DNA of 64,000 bases from Whalleya microplaca. Taxonomy: Eukaryota; Ascomycota; Sordariomycetes; Xylariales; Xylariaceae. The notes under the pieces are model-generated. The model was given only the letters and a program-made list of their open reading frames with translations. It did not search any database and was not told where the DNA came from. A program made the position numbers and the translations under genes. Within the stretch, counting starts at the first letter, position 1, and the number at the start of each line of letters is the position of its first letter. The DNA is taken from the NCBI GenBank assembly GCA_022497155.1, contig MU385759.1:186001-250000 (forward strand), read 5' to 3'. Shown here piece by piece: positions 46,811 through 58,708 of the stretch.

Positions 46811-47570
46811 ATGGCCTCATTCTGTAACTGTTTCACGGGAGGGGATCAAAGTAAACAAGGACCTAAACACTCAGTAGGTGGATGCAATTGGCTGCTCTTA
46901 CATTGCAGCCTAGGGGGTCGGGACAATTCGACTATGTAAATTTAGGCTTGGGCTGACTTCTCACAATTTCAGCAACATCGTCCATCTCAACAACCCCCGG
47001 TGACTCCAGTCACTCCTACAGCTCAATCAGCTACACAAGCGCAACCACCCCCTGCAACCTTGTCGCTTCCTGCTAATCAACCATCAGCTACTGCAGGACC
47101 GGCTTCTAACGTCACCAACCCACAGCAAAATGCGGCTCCCGTACAGGGCGTAGCACGACCTCAGTCGACATCTGGTTTGACATCGAGATCATCGATTAAG
47201 CCGGCTCCTAAGCCTAGATGGACTATTTTTCGAAAGCCGAGGGCAAGCCAGTGGTTCGAGATCACTGTAGCTCCGTCGTATTTCAACGACTGGGACGTCC
47301 GTGATTGTCTGAAAGAGATATTCAAGAATGATCAGCCGAGTACGGCTCATTTTGAAATCAATGTATGATAGCTCATATCTTTCAGCAAGATACATATCGA
47401 GTTAACTTCACATATAGGAGGGGCCTCGTTGTTTCATCATCCGGACGGATAGGGAGCTGACTCCGGTACGCGATCGCTTTCGAGGCTTTGGGTCTGAACT
47501 CAATTGGACTAATATGTCGTAGGACGAGAAGCAGGTATTGAGCGCACTTTCAGGTGGGCAGCGTGCTTAA
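46811..47570 (+). CDS. Small unrecognised protein
   Basis: Predicted exons 46811-46873, 46973-47362, 47418-47465 and 47523-47570 give 182 residues, with all joints in phase 0. The N-terminus MASFCNCFTGG is Cys-rich, with no obvious signal peptide. A Pro/Gln/Thr/Ala-rich stretch (about 22-85) follows. A compact segment comes next with KPRWTIFRKPRASQWFEI, FNDWDVRDCLKEIF and GPRCFIIRTDRELTP, which looks like a small folded domain. I do not recognise the family. Its start is 134-214 bp from the CorA-like gene on the other strand, depending on that gene's true start, so they may share a promoter. Its last exon overlaps the predicted end of the kinase-like gene on the opposite strand by about 20 bp, so one of the two 3' ends may be wrong. 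Confidence 0.5.
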
Positions 47571-50261
47571 AGTGGAGTGGATAGTGCTGTTTGTCAAGCA
47601 TCTCATGCTGCCTTGGCTCATGGACTTCGAACTATCAGACGTATAGTTTCGCGGAAGTTGTGCCTTGCTCGAATGCGATACGAGGGTTTGTGTGCTGCGT
47701 CAGGAGAGAGTTAGTCTACGTCACGACGAGGAGAGAACCATTGTCGATTTCACTTACCGTCTGATCTCCGCATCCTCAGTGACCTGTTCGATGGTTTTGC
47801 GCATCTCGATAAAGTAGACGGTGTTGTTATACTTGTGGATTTCGGGGCGCTTATTAATTTTTGTCAAGTAATCATCATCTCTTTGTGTTAGCTTTTGGAG
47901 CTCTGTTAAAAGTTCAGAGGCCTTGATCCTGTTCGGAAACGGTCCCGAGGCCCCTTCGGATTCTCTAAGATTGAGCTTGTCTTCGACAACTAGCATGCGA
48001 CTGAGAACGATCTCGGCAAGATCACACACGAACTGGGAACTACGCCTGGAATTGCAGAGTTTCTTTACCCACTGAGCCCCGAAGTAATCAGCTTGCTACC
48101 CTTAGTCATTTTCTACAGATGGAAACATACCTCGAGGACAGCTCGGCTGACCTGGACACGCGTCGTGCTTTGTTTGCGGCAGCGGACTTCGTAGAAACAG
48201 GAATGCGAATTATTAATCAGCCCTTTGTACTTCTTCCTTTCCTTCTCAAACTCCTCGAGACCTTTTGGTCCCTTCACAAGCCAGGTGACGAAATCAAGGA
48301 ACAGGCACCCGAGCGCCCAGATATCGAGGGACTGCGAGATGGGAAAGATCATTTGAGACTCTGGCGGCTTGTACGGATAGTTGCCAACGTTGTCTCTAAT
48401 GTCCTTGACAGTCTCGGTGTGGTGAAACCCGCTCACGCCAAAGTCCGTTATCTGGAGAATCCCAAGCGGAGCGTACAGCGCGCTCTCCGGGCTTTGGGGG
48501 TCTTTCCAATTAGTGTAGCGCAATATGTTCCGCGGCTTGATGTCGCCGTGGATTCCGTGAAATCCCTGGTCTATGTCCTCCTTCTCCTTGGTCTTGGGGA
48601 GGTCGTGGAGTGTCGCCAGGGCTTCGGCCAGTCCAACACACTGGCTCAGGACCCAGTGAGCCACTTGAGCGTCGCTTAAGCCGTATTCGACTTTCAGCCT
48701 GTCTGGAGAGTTCGCCCGGTTCGCCCAGAACTGCTCCAAGTTCGAGTACGCGCGCTCAAACATCAGGAAGAATTTCAGTGATCCGTCGTCGGGGCCGGAC
48801 GGCTGTTGGTAACTTGCTAGAAGTTTGGCTAGATGGGGAGTTTGGTTGCGAGTGACGGTGAGGCGCATTAACACATCGGCTTCGTTGTGAAACATTTCTT
48901 TGGACTCCGAATTCAATTCCTTTACAGCAATGCGACCACTGGCTCCGTCAGTCTATTTGAGCTGTCAGTTTCACACATTTCACACATATAAGTAATTTAC
49001 GGAGATGATGAACCTACGGTATGGCGATCGAGGCTTTGTTGATCAACATGAAGGTTGTAAGTCAAGAGCTTTCCATAGTGGCCGCGCATGTGTCCGGCAT
49101 CCTCTTCCCCCACTGGACCGGCTGGTGTGTGCACAAAAGGGAGGATGTGTCCAGGAAGAAACGAATAGTGGCTAAGCTTCTTACCCTCTTTGGCGAAGAA
49201 CGCAGGACTCACTTCCCACTGAACACGATAGAAGTTATCGATGTCCTCGCGCTGCCACCCTTTAAAGACGTCCAAAGCCTTGGTTGGCGTCTCCTTTAAG
49301 GCGAGAACCCGATTCCGGCCATGGGGACGCTGTAACGGAAGAACCGAGTCGTGGATCCCGTCTTTGATGAAGTCGTGGATTTTGACGTGCTGGCCTATTC
49401 TTATGAGAACAGCAAAAACGGCCCGGTATGATTTGCCGGTGACTGGATGACTATCCAACGGTTCATCGCATATCTTTCGTGCGAGTTGGACTCGGTCCCA
49501 TTCGTTCCGCGAGCCACATTCCTTTAGTAACAATGAAACCTTCTCTAACCGCATCTCTTGTTGCAATTTGCGTTTTGGGATGAACCAGTTGTCTGATCCA
49601 TGGGCACTTTGCAAACGAGCCTCATACAGTACCGACCGTATGACATCCACAAAAGGCGGTCCGTCGTCCTTCGATGAGGATAACAAATCCACGGGAGTGT
49701 CTACAGCTACATCTTCCGCTATATCCAGATCCAGATCAGTCGGGGGCTTTCCAGAGCGCTCTGCTTGTCCTTGTCCACCGTCTATGACTATAGTGTACGG
49801 TGTCGCTACTGTTGCATCTGACAAGGTAGTAGACTCCTCGACTAAAGACGGTGTGGCATGAAGTAGATTTTGGTTCGTGCGACGGGCGCCTAGGTTGCTA
49901 CGGGTGTTGACGGGCAGTTCGTAAGTAGAACCTCCAAATATCTCCGGGTATTCTTGTTTAGACGAGCGAAAAACCTTGGTCTGGGTCTGAAACTCGCTAA
50001 CTTGTTGCATAGTTACAGTAATGTCCTCAGGGCGTGAGGGTCTGTGCAAAACAGTCTCCAAAGGACCATTTCCAGATAGACCCGTCGTGGATGCATCCTT
50101 GAGTGTTCCTGAAGTGACCAGCCTTGAAGGTGCCTGGAAGTGTTAAAAGAACCCAAAACTAAAAGGAGTCAATAATACCATACTTTGAAAAACTTGAATA
50201 TAATTTTTGCTTTTTCTACCAGTCTGTATCGGCGTGATGATCCCCTGCTTGAGGTAGGCAT
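47550..50261 (-). CDS. Protein-kinase-like protein with long fungal N-terminal region
   Basis: Predicted exons 50261-50184, 50133-49018, 48952-48131, about 48095-47758 and 47694-47550 give about 832 residues. The N-terminus reads MPTSSRGSSRRYRLVEKAKI. A region at about 170-310 (DNWFIPKRKLQQEMRLEKV...) is of a type seen in fungal kinase-like proteins. The kinase domain (about 390-700) has AVKEL (VAIK lysine), HGDIKPRNIL (catalytic loop with HGD instead of HRD), ITDFGVSGF (DFG) and SLDIWALGCLFLDFV. No glycine-rich loop is obvious, so activity is plausible but not sure. The third intron is either 35 nt or, with the next AG, 58 nt. The last exon rests on a strong intron (GTAAGT, GACTAAC, CGCAG). 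The gene could instead end with the TAA at 47754. Confidence 0.75.
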
Positions 50262-52074
50262 GATGCTCACTGGCAGAGGTAAAGTCGATAGCACGCTGCG
50301 ACTTGGCGGCGCAATCGAAACATCGACCCAGAAGGATACCCGTGTGACTGAATACACTCCTAGGGCACTGGATTTATTACTAGACACCCACAGAGCCTCA
50401 GACTACCCAAGGCAGATTTTATTATACTTACATGCACGTTGATGCGGAGAGAACATAGGGACTGTGCTCAAGGTTTGAATGAGAAATCTGAAGAGTCGGG
50501 GCACATTATAATACATATAAAACTCAGCCTGCAGACGCCTCCAACGCCCCCTCATGTCTTAATTCATGTCAGATGAACTACACCGAAATGATTCTAACCA
50601 ATCAATTACCAAATGAAGGACGAACGGTACCACATAGCCATCATAGAGGTTAGGTTTTTAGGCGATATTATACCCCTAATCTTCGTATCATCTACAATAA
50701 TACATTGCATAGCACTCGAGTATAGACAGATGTTGGCAATGGGCAATCTCCATTACGACGTTTTATTACCCCAAGAAACAGAACTCTCCCATTAGAGACA
50801 TTTCTGAATTTCAAAGCCTACATCGCTGGATATCTTCTTGTCCGAGTTTCTCTGGTAGGTAAAGCTGGTAACAAGTGGACGTCATCTTTCGCTTGATCAG
50901 CATATTCCCTTTAGATTCCGAGAAAGCTTAAAATACCTCGATTTTAAAGTCTTTTCTCGCATACTTTTTCTTGAGACAGTTGTAGAGGGCCCATTCGTCA
51001 ATGCCTTTTGACGGTATGACCTGTGAATGCAATGTTTTCCGTTTCCGCATTCGCAACATTCGACACACAGGCAGCTTGTCGAGTAACGCCATGTCGTCGT
51101 TGGCGGCAAATTCTTATTTTCACTACTCTTATTATATTGAGTCCTTTTCACCTTGGGTACGGTCATCATATGCGTCCATGCAGACGGATCCCTTTGCTTT
51201 ATATCGATGATCCAAGGGCGAACTTCCTTCTGACTCAGCCCTGTCACCCACCTTCAGCGAGGCTACGGCTGAAACGTATATCTCATGTTTCTGGACAATG
51301 AGCCATAGGGCTCGACAAACAATACCAAAGATAAGCGTTGTCTTTTAATGGCGTAGAGCTGACGAGTGGGGAATACTGCTGACTGGTTGGTGGCGAGACC
51401 CCAACTTTTTCGGTGAACTGCACTGCCCCAAACACTGCATGGTATCGGCTGCTTATGGGCTGCAGCAAGCCAACATGCAGGATTGCATAGGCAGAATCGG
51501 CTTGAGTCATACATGTATGCTCACCGAACGCATGCGACCTACAGAAGGCGACGCCCGTGGCACGCGATCGCTAATTGGCAAACTACGAGGGCATGGATAA
51601 AGCAAACATCCGAGACATTGACAACAACTTGGCTTTGTTCTGGTTCACTGCGCTCCCCCTCCACGGCTGCTATGGCCGGCTAAGCTATAAACTGCAGCTA
51701 CAAGTCATATGAGATCATGGAGGCGATCTCCAGGATACATGCCCGGAGGCAAACAGATAGAGGTAGATGAGCTAACAAAGCGAATAACCATATAGCGCTG
51801 TCAGGAATCGAACCTAACTCACTTTATTACTCACTGTAGCTGAGGTACTGCGAGACGTTGGTGGCGTTCTAAATGGTCTTCCTGCAAACCACGAGAAACC
51901 AACAACAGCTACTCAGCAAGTCGGCCAAACATTACGGAATTTTGGGATTCGTGTGTGAGTCTTAGACGTACAAGTGTAGTAACTGCGCTGAAGAGGAAAT
52001 TTTCAAAGGCAACAGGTGATGATGATGTTGTGAGTCGAAGGGTTTAGACTCATGGGACAGTCATCATTATCTAT
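50262..52074. other. Intergenic region, no supported gene
   Basis: About 1.8 kb. Frames at 50897-51247 and 51263-51514 (-) are open but not recognisable. A short tRNA-T-arm-like sequence near 51798-51822 has no matching acceptor strand and is not called. Confidence 0.45.
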
Positions 52075-55000
52075 TTATGCGTCTAAGCCATCTAACTCTA
52101 TGAGTTTCGTAACCAATCTAATGACCTCGTTGTTATGAACGTCTGCCTGAGGGTTGTTGATCTTCAGTGCAATGACATTGTCTACCATGCCCCTGAGTCG
52201 CGACACCAACACGCCGATTCTTGCCCAGCCTCGTAATCTAGATCACAATGATATTAGTACCCGTTGGAGAAACGGTCGAACGTGAAGATAGACATACCGT
52301 AGCCAACCATCCACCACCAAGCCCCTGCCGAGGGTATCGAGTTCAATGGCTCCGGAGAACAGGAGCAACGTGAAGGAATTGAACGCTATAACCACTCGCG
52401 ATTAGCAAATAATCCAATTATACACACGCATACAAACAAAGAGAGAGAGAGAAGGATAGGGAGGGAGGGAGAGGGAGGAAGGGGGAGAGAGAAAAGGGGA
52501 AAGAACGCACGCGTAAGATCCCGAATAAAGACCTTGCTTGTAGCCATCATAGTGAAATACGAGACGAAGGCGGCGCCGCCCGAGAAGCCCTGGCTATCGA
52601 AAAGCGTGCCGCTGGGATGGATGAACACGCGCCCGTGGTCCTGCGTGAAGTAGCGGATAGTGCGGGCCTCGGGGTCCAGCTCCACGGCGCCCGACACCGA
52701 CGTCGCGAACTTCTTGTCCGGGAACTGGATGCGCGCGATCTGCGGCGCGAACGCCGACGCCGTCAGCGCGCGCACGAGAGCCGGCGACGCCGCGGGCGGA
52801 GCCGAGGTCGAGGTCGTCCTCTGCGCCGGCACGATGCCCAGCTCCGCCAGCGCCCCGTAGTACTGCGTGCGCGTGGCCCCGATGTCCGTCAGCGTCTGGT
52901 AGGAGAGGAAGTTCTCGTCGCAGAACTGGCGCAGCTGGCGCTGGCCGCCGCCGCCGGTGTCCGCGAGCGCGGCCCACTGCTGGTACGCACGCAGGTCCGT
53001 CAGCAGATCACCGTCGCCGCGCGCGAAGCGCATGCGCGCCTCCTTGGCCTGGTCGCGGCGGTCGGGCGGGGAGACGAAGGGGCTGCGCGTGCTGAGGATG
53101 GCGGCGATGGAGACGGCCTCGTCGAGGCAGTTGAAGATGGCCCCGTACACCATCAGCTTGCCGCAGCGCAGGTCCGCCGGGATCATGGCCAGCTGTTGCC
53201 CGAGCGCCGTCAGCTCGTCGCCGTCAAGCGCGCCCATACGCCGCAGCATCTTGAGCGCGTTCTCGACGGCCGGGATGGCGGGGGGCGTCGGCGTGCGCGC
53301 CAGAAACCCAGCCACGTCGCGCGTCCCCATCGCGCGCACGCTGAGACAGAGCTGCTCGAGAGGTACGCGGCGGATCTCGGGCTCGGGTCGCTCGGCCATG
53401 CTAAGCTCCTCGAGCTTGCGTGTGTAGAGCTTATAGCACTTGCCTGCTTGGACTCTTCCCGCACGTCCACGACGCTGCTTGCAGGCTGCGCGCGAGGCCC
53501 AGTTTTCCTCGAGCTTCCGCATGTTGTTCTGCGGGTCGAAGCTCGTTTCTTTCACCTTGCCGGTGTCGATGACTGCTACGATGTCGTCGATTGTGATGGA
53601 GGTCTCGGCTACGTTCGTGGCCACAACTACCTTCCGCTTTCCGGGAGGAGGGCTCGCAAAGACTCTCCGCTGCTCTCGTGTGTCTAGGGACGCGTGAAGA
53701 GGGAGGACGTGCAGAGACGAGATAGCCCGGAGTTGGTTGACCGTGCGATTGATTTCGGCGACTCCGGGAAGGAAGATAAGGATGCCTCCTTTCTTGCTAT
53801 TATGATGCAGGTCTGCATCGATCTCTTTCACTGTCTCAGCTAGTAGCAAGTAATTAATGCGGGAGCCTAGTTTCTGAATAGTCTTGTTAATTAAATCTTG
53901 AGGCCCTTTGTCATTGGAATCAGGACCATCGAAGATTTCGTCGTCGCGGCCCCGGTATCTGTCATTATTCACTGTGAAGTCTGTCATCTGGATAATATCA
54001 TCGAGATAGTAATCTTCAACGGGGTACGTCCGGCCGGCAATCTCAACCGTTCCAACCCGAAGTCCATCAGAAGTGAAGTAGTTCGAGAAAGTTTCCGCGT
54101 CGAGCGTTGCGCTCATGAGAATGAGCTTGAGGTCTTTTCTTCGTTTCAAGACATCACGAAGGATGCTTAGGAGAAAGTCCGTATCCAAGCTACGCTCGTG
54201 AACTTCGTCAATCACCACGTGGCTGACATCCGCTAGTGAAGCAAGCACATCTTCGGTTCGTCCACCGGATGTCTGAAGTCGTCTCAGTAACACACCCGTA
54301 GTCACGAAAGTAATCCTTGTCTGGGGACTAGTCTTAGTTTCTCCGCGGATGGAGTATCCGACTTCCTTGCCGAGCTGCGAGCAGCGCTCCTCGCTGACTC
54401 GGTCCGCAAGTCCCAGTGCAGATATACGACGTGGTTGGGTGCATATAATACTTGCCACATTTCCAAATCCTTTTTGGTACAGATCGTCGAGGACGAATTG
54501 GACCGACTGCGTAGATTTACCAGAACCTGTCTCGCCAGCAATAATAGTGACTTGGTTTTGCGAGACTGTGTCCACAACCAAGTCTTTGATTAGCCAAGCG
54601 GGAAGTTTCTGACGTTGAGCTAACATTTCTTTCATAGCAGGGGCTTCTTGTCTTCTTTGCCATTCCTCTCTGCTACGCGCATCAACTTTCCAAGAGAGAG
54701 GCTTTGGATGCCTGGCATGTTTCTGTCTTGTCGAAGCGACATGGCGGATCTCTGCCACAGCAGAGGCAACTCCGGATATGTCTCGTAGCTTTCCAGGCTT
54801 GTCGATGATACTATTGATGTTCTGCTGAATCCAATCAACCGCGAAGTAAATTTTCATCGGTTCGTCGCTCAGGGACTCTCTGAGGTAAGCCAAAGTCTTT
54901 TTCACTACGCTTAGCTTGATATAAGAGGGTAGATCTGCCACCATAGATATAATAATTTCTGACGGATATTGAGGCGACTTTCGCACCTGCGCGAACGTTT

Positions 55001-56484
55001 CAATGTCTTTCTTAGGACCGTTCTTGACTGACTCGATCCGTATCTGACAGACTTCGTCAGACAAGCGCTTGAAGTTTTCGCCAAAGACGGAACCAAGGCT
55101 CTCCATCTCGTCATTCCAACATTCTTCGGGCGTAACGTATATGAGAGGCTCTTCTGCGTCATTCGATAAGTCCGAATCATCACCACTAGATAGTAAGAAA
55201 TGTTGCAATGCCTCTGCGGTGAGCCCTTCATCGCCGTTCTTCTCATCATAGAGTTTCCTGCAGAGTTCAGCCGAGTAGCCTGACTGAGACAGTCTCTTTA
55301 TCGCGGCCTCGCGCCTCAGGTCTTGCGTAGCGGCAACTGTGACACCAGCACTATAGCTTCCCGGTAGAGCCCAGCGGGGCAGATCGTCTTCTGGGACATG
55401 TACAAGGAGCCATTCTAGGGTCTCTTCGCGGTCCTTGCACTCATCAACTGCTTCCTCCACGTGGCTTGCCCGAAAGCCAGAACCAGTGAACTCTTTGACA
55501 ATGGCAGCTTTCTGGGGCACCGGAATTTTCACTCCATGTGGATTCCAGATGACCTCTCGCCGCAGCAGGTCTTCTAGTTGGGCCCGGGTCTTCCGACCCA
55601 TCTCGATCTTCGGAACCGTGGTCCATCCTTTCATAGGATTGCCGCCTCCGCCCGAAGAGCCTGACGCGTTGCTTCGTAGAACCAAGCCGTTGGCACCAGG
55701 CATGTTTCTGGTCTTCTCCTTGAGAGCTTCCTGCTCCTTTCTCTTCTTCTCAGCAGCAACTTTGTCGTCTTCTCGTTGCTTCATAGTGGCAAAGGGGTCG
55801 GCGTCATACATCCAGGCATTGCCTTTCTTGACGTCTTCCTTTTTCAGCACCTCGAACTCCTTCCATAATGATCTGTAATCAGGGGGCAGAGTTGTATGTA
55901 TATTCTTCATACTGCAAACCCTGAACAAGCCATACGTGGCGGCCGCATGTTTGGCTTCCAGCGCCGTAGGCTTGGTCACTAGATGCTTATGATCTGGAGG
56001 CAATTTAAATGGAGATAGCTTCTGCACCTCATGCGTCTTGGGGTTTTTGGCACTAAGCTGTACGAAATATGAGAAGCCATCCCCGCCACTCTTAATCTGA
56101 ACACTCAAATTAACTAGGTACATTATAACGCGTGTAGACGCAGCCGCTTACAAGTTGATAGTCGGGTCTGTCCCACTTCTGCCTCTGGCAATGTTCTGAG
56201 AGCAGGTTCACCGGTAATTTACCCGTCCAGCTGGCGCCTCCGATTATCTGCTTTACGGTCGGTTTAGGCGGCCCGGGCGTTTCCGCATCACCAGTTCCCT
56301 CCTTGCCTGCGCTCGAGGAGCCCTGCCCGCCTTTCTTAGGTTTGGGATCCTTCGTCGAGTTGGTGAAGACTATGAAGTCATCATTATTTTCTGCGGGTTT
56401 ACCGCTCTTGGAGGACTTCTTGGATGAGCCACCAGCGGCAGCTGGCGGAGGCGCCGTGGCCTTCTCCTTTCCCTTCTTCGCCAT
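52075..56484 (-). CDS. DEAH/DEVH-box RNA helicase, DHX57/Ucp12-like
   Basis: Exons 56484-56152, 56096-52511, 52385-52298 and 52237-52075 join in phase to 1389 residues. A Lys/Ala/Ser-rich N-terminus is followed by a UBA domain (about 300-345), an RWD domain (about 420-540) and a helicase core. The core contains GETGSGKST (about 630), VIDEVHERS (about 740), the SATLDAETFS motif, VVATNVAETSITI and QRRGRAGR (about 985), then helicase-associated and OB-fold regions. The final exons supply RDLTPFNSFTLLLFSGAIEL and a helical tail. UBA plus RWD plus a DEVH core matches DHX57/Ucp12. It unwinds RNA or remodels RNP with ATP, and its cell role is little known. The third intron carries a long purine tract. 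The C-terminal third (52511-53400) is much GC-richer. Confidence 0.93.
52441..52505. repeat. 65-nt purine tract inside a helicase intron
   Basis: All bases but one T (52457) are A or G on the + strand, so the helicase pre-mRNA carries a long C/U-rich run just after the donor of the 125-nt intron. It starts with (GA)n and continues with GGGA repeats. Such tracts can form triplex or G-rich structures. Confidence 0.8.
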
Positions 56485-57192
56485 AGTGAGCCATTTGTCG
56501 TCCTGTATGTATGAGGAACTCTTTCACAATGGTCTTGTTGGGAGGAAGTGAAAGATTAACTGGGCCTAAGAGCTGATAATTGCATAGGTAGGTATTCAAA
56601 TAAAAGTTAGGTCTTACCGGAAAATGTCCGGGATAGGCTGAACCATCCCCATAAATTCCATTACATATCACCTCCACAAGATCTATGTACTGTGTATTGT
56701 GCACTAATGTGCACTATTTCAGCTGCTTGCTCATTACGGTTTATGTAGCTCCAGTTATTCATAATCCACAACGCCAGGCCTTCATAACCCATGTATTTCC
56801 ATATTGTGCTTGATTCCCCACTACGAAATCCGGTCGATTATGGCGGGGTAGACAGACAGACAGATTCGTACTGCATATATTCTGTAGAGTTGCCTGAACT
56901 ACCATAGGCTAGGTACGGTCTGACACATACACCAGGATTGAGTGTCTCGATAGTCTTGTGAATACAAAACATGCATTTCTAGATGCATGGCGCAGCTCTC
57001 TTTAAATGTAGTAATACTTCTCGAAAGGGTCTGGGGCGTAGCGGGTTCATTTTATCACCGACACTGGGTACATATGGGACCTTGAGGTATAATAACCCTG
57101 AGCTTCCTCCTGCTGTAGTAAGACACAAGCAGCTAGTTTCCAACGTTGCTTATAAACAATACCGGACTGGGAGGCGAGGCAAGGTAACCGCC
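56485..57192. promoter_or_regulatory. Divergent promoter region of the helicase and aprataxin genes
   Basis: About 0.7 kb between two start codons. It contains a short (CAGA)n run at about 56852-56864. No clear TATA box was found. Confidence 0.4.
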
Positions 57193-58145
57193 ATGGCGAC
57201 AGCGGATTCAGACCCCGAAGATGCAATCACCAAGGACGAGATCGCAGGCACGGCACCTGCGCCGCCAGCAACGGAAAGCGGTATAAGTCAGGGCACCAAG
57301 CGCAATGCATGTAAGTGAGCAAGCTCCCCGCGACACGGCATAGCATACGAGCCAGAAAGTTCGAATTGGACGCATAGAAGCTTACAAGCTGTTCAACAAC
57401 AGTCACAGAACTCATGGCCCCGAAGCCGAAACCCGTAGCCCCAGCCAAGGAGCTCGCCTCGACGCGCTCCGCTCACACAAAGTCCTTCAAGGACCGCGAC
57501 GGCCTCGGGGCTTACACGGACGACCCAGCCTCCTTCCCACCCGACCGCGTGATCTCCTACAACGACGACTTCGTCGCCATCAACGACATGTATCCGAAGT
57601 CAACCGTCCACACGCTGCTCCTCCCGCGCTCCCCGCTCTCGCGCCTGCACCCCTTCGACGCCTTCGAAGACCGCGCCTTCCTCGCCTCCGTGCAGGCCGA
57701 GACTACGAAGCTAAGACAACTTGTCGCGAAGGAGCTGCAGCGGCGGTACGGACGGTACAGCGCTTCGGACCGGGCGCGGGAGGCGGTGCTGAACGGCGAG
57801 ACGGAGACGGGGGAGCTTCCGCGGGGGCGAGATTGGGGCCTCGACCTGCTGGTTGGCGTCCACGCGCACCCGTCAATGAATGACCTGCACGTCCACGTGC
57901 TGGCGCCGGACATGGTCTCGGCGTGTATGCGCCACCGCAAGCACTACAACTCGTTCACCACGCCGTTCCTGATCGACGTCGCCGACTTCCCGCTGGCTGC
58001 GGACGACCCGCGCCGGCACCCCGGGCGCGCGGGTTTCCTGGAGGCGGACCTCAAGTGTTGGCGCTGCGGGCGGAACTTTGGGAGGGGCTTCAAGCAGCTG
58101 AAGGAGCATTTGGACGTGGAGTTTGAGGAGTGGAAGAAGCAATGA
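57193..58145 (+). CDS. HNT3: Aprataxin-like DNA 5'-adenylate hydrolase
   Basis: Exons 57193-57310 and 57403-58145 encode 286 residues. A short acidic N-terminus precedes a HIT domain. DMYPKSTVHTLLLPR is near 100, and the catalytic HIT triad is HPSMNDLHVHVLAPDM (about 192-207). The C-terminus has a zinc finger: CWRCGRNFGRGFKQLKEHLD (about 257-276, two Cys then a His). HIT plus C2HE-type zinc finger is the aprataxin/Hnt3 layout without the FHA domain, as in yeasts. The enzyme removes AMP left on 5' DNA ends by failed ligation, in the nucleus. The start at 57193 has a good context (GCCATGG). Upstream in-frame ATGs exist (56983), but the sequence between does not look coding. Confidence 0.93.
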
Positions 58146-58708
58146 TGGCTTGCTTGGATTGGTACGCTCTGGAGTCCAGACATGTAAGGTTGTTCGGTAT
58201 GCGAATCACGAGCCGGGAGCTCTGGGACGGGGCCGGTGGTGCGTATATGCAGAGTTGGAGTTTGTGGACTATCACTTATACGATATGGGACGGTGGGCGG
58301 AACTATGCATTTGTGGTGACGGAGTGGTAGCATGGCACAGCGACGCGGTAAATGAGGAGCTGCAATACCCCTTACTGGCATCAGGTAAGACAACCGCGTA
58401 TATTGGAAACATCGAATAGAAAGTGTTATTATGTGCCTCGAAAGCATGCATAACAATTGAGCAATTGCTACTCCCGTACCAGCCGTGCCTCCCTCAGAAC
58501 GCCATTATTTTGTCATCAAACCCCTCCTCCTCCCCAGGCCATATGTGCAACCGCACTGCTCACTCATACAAAAGACTGATTCTGCTTGCTAATCATGAAG
58601 CTCAGCTTAGGTTCCTGGAGCATGTGACCTCCGCACCGGGATGCCACTGCTTATCCGCTGGAAAGCACTGACGAAAAGGCCTCGAACAGTGGCCGGCGAG
58701 TCGTTGTT
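58146..58708. other. Intergenic region between convergent genes
   Basis: About 0.56 kb containing the 3' UTRs of aprataxin and the AT-hook gene. Nothing else is seen. Confidence 0.5.

Noticed and set aside
50897..51247. 116-residue open frame with a Cys cluster (CLCVECCECGNGKHC) on the - strand
   Set aside because: Cys spacing does not match a zinc-finger class I know, and there is no plausible gene structure around it.
51796..51825. tRNA T-arm-like sequence (GGTTCGATTCC with flanking stem) on the - strand
   Set aside because: No matching acceptor 5' strand or anticodon arm is found upstream.
52617..53687. 356-residue frame opposite the helicase C-terminal region
   Set aside because: Antisense shadow caused by the GC-rich third positions of the helicase gene.
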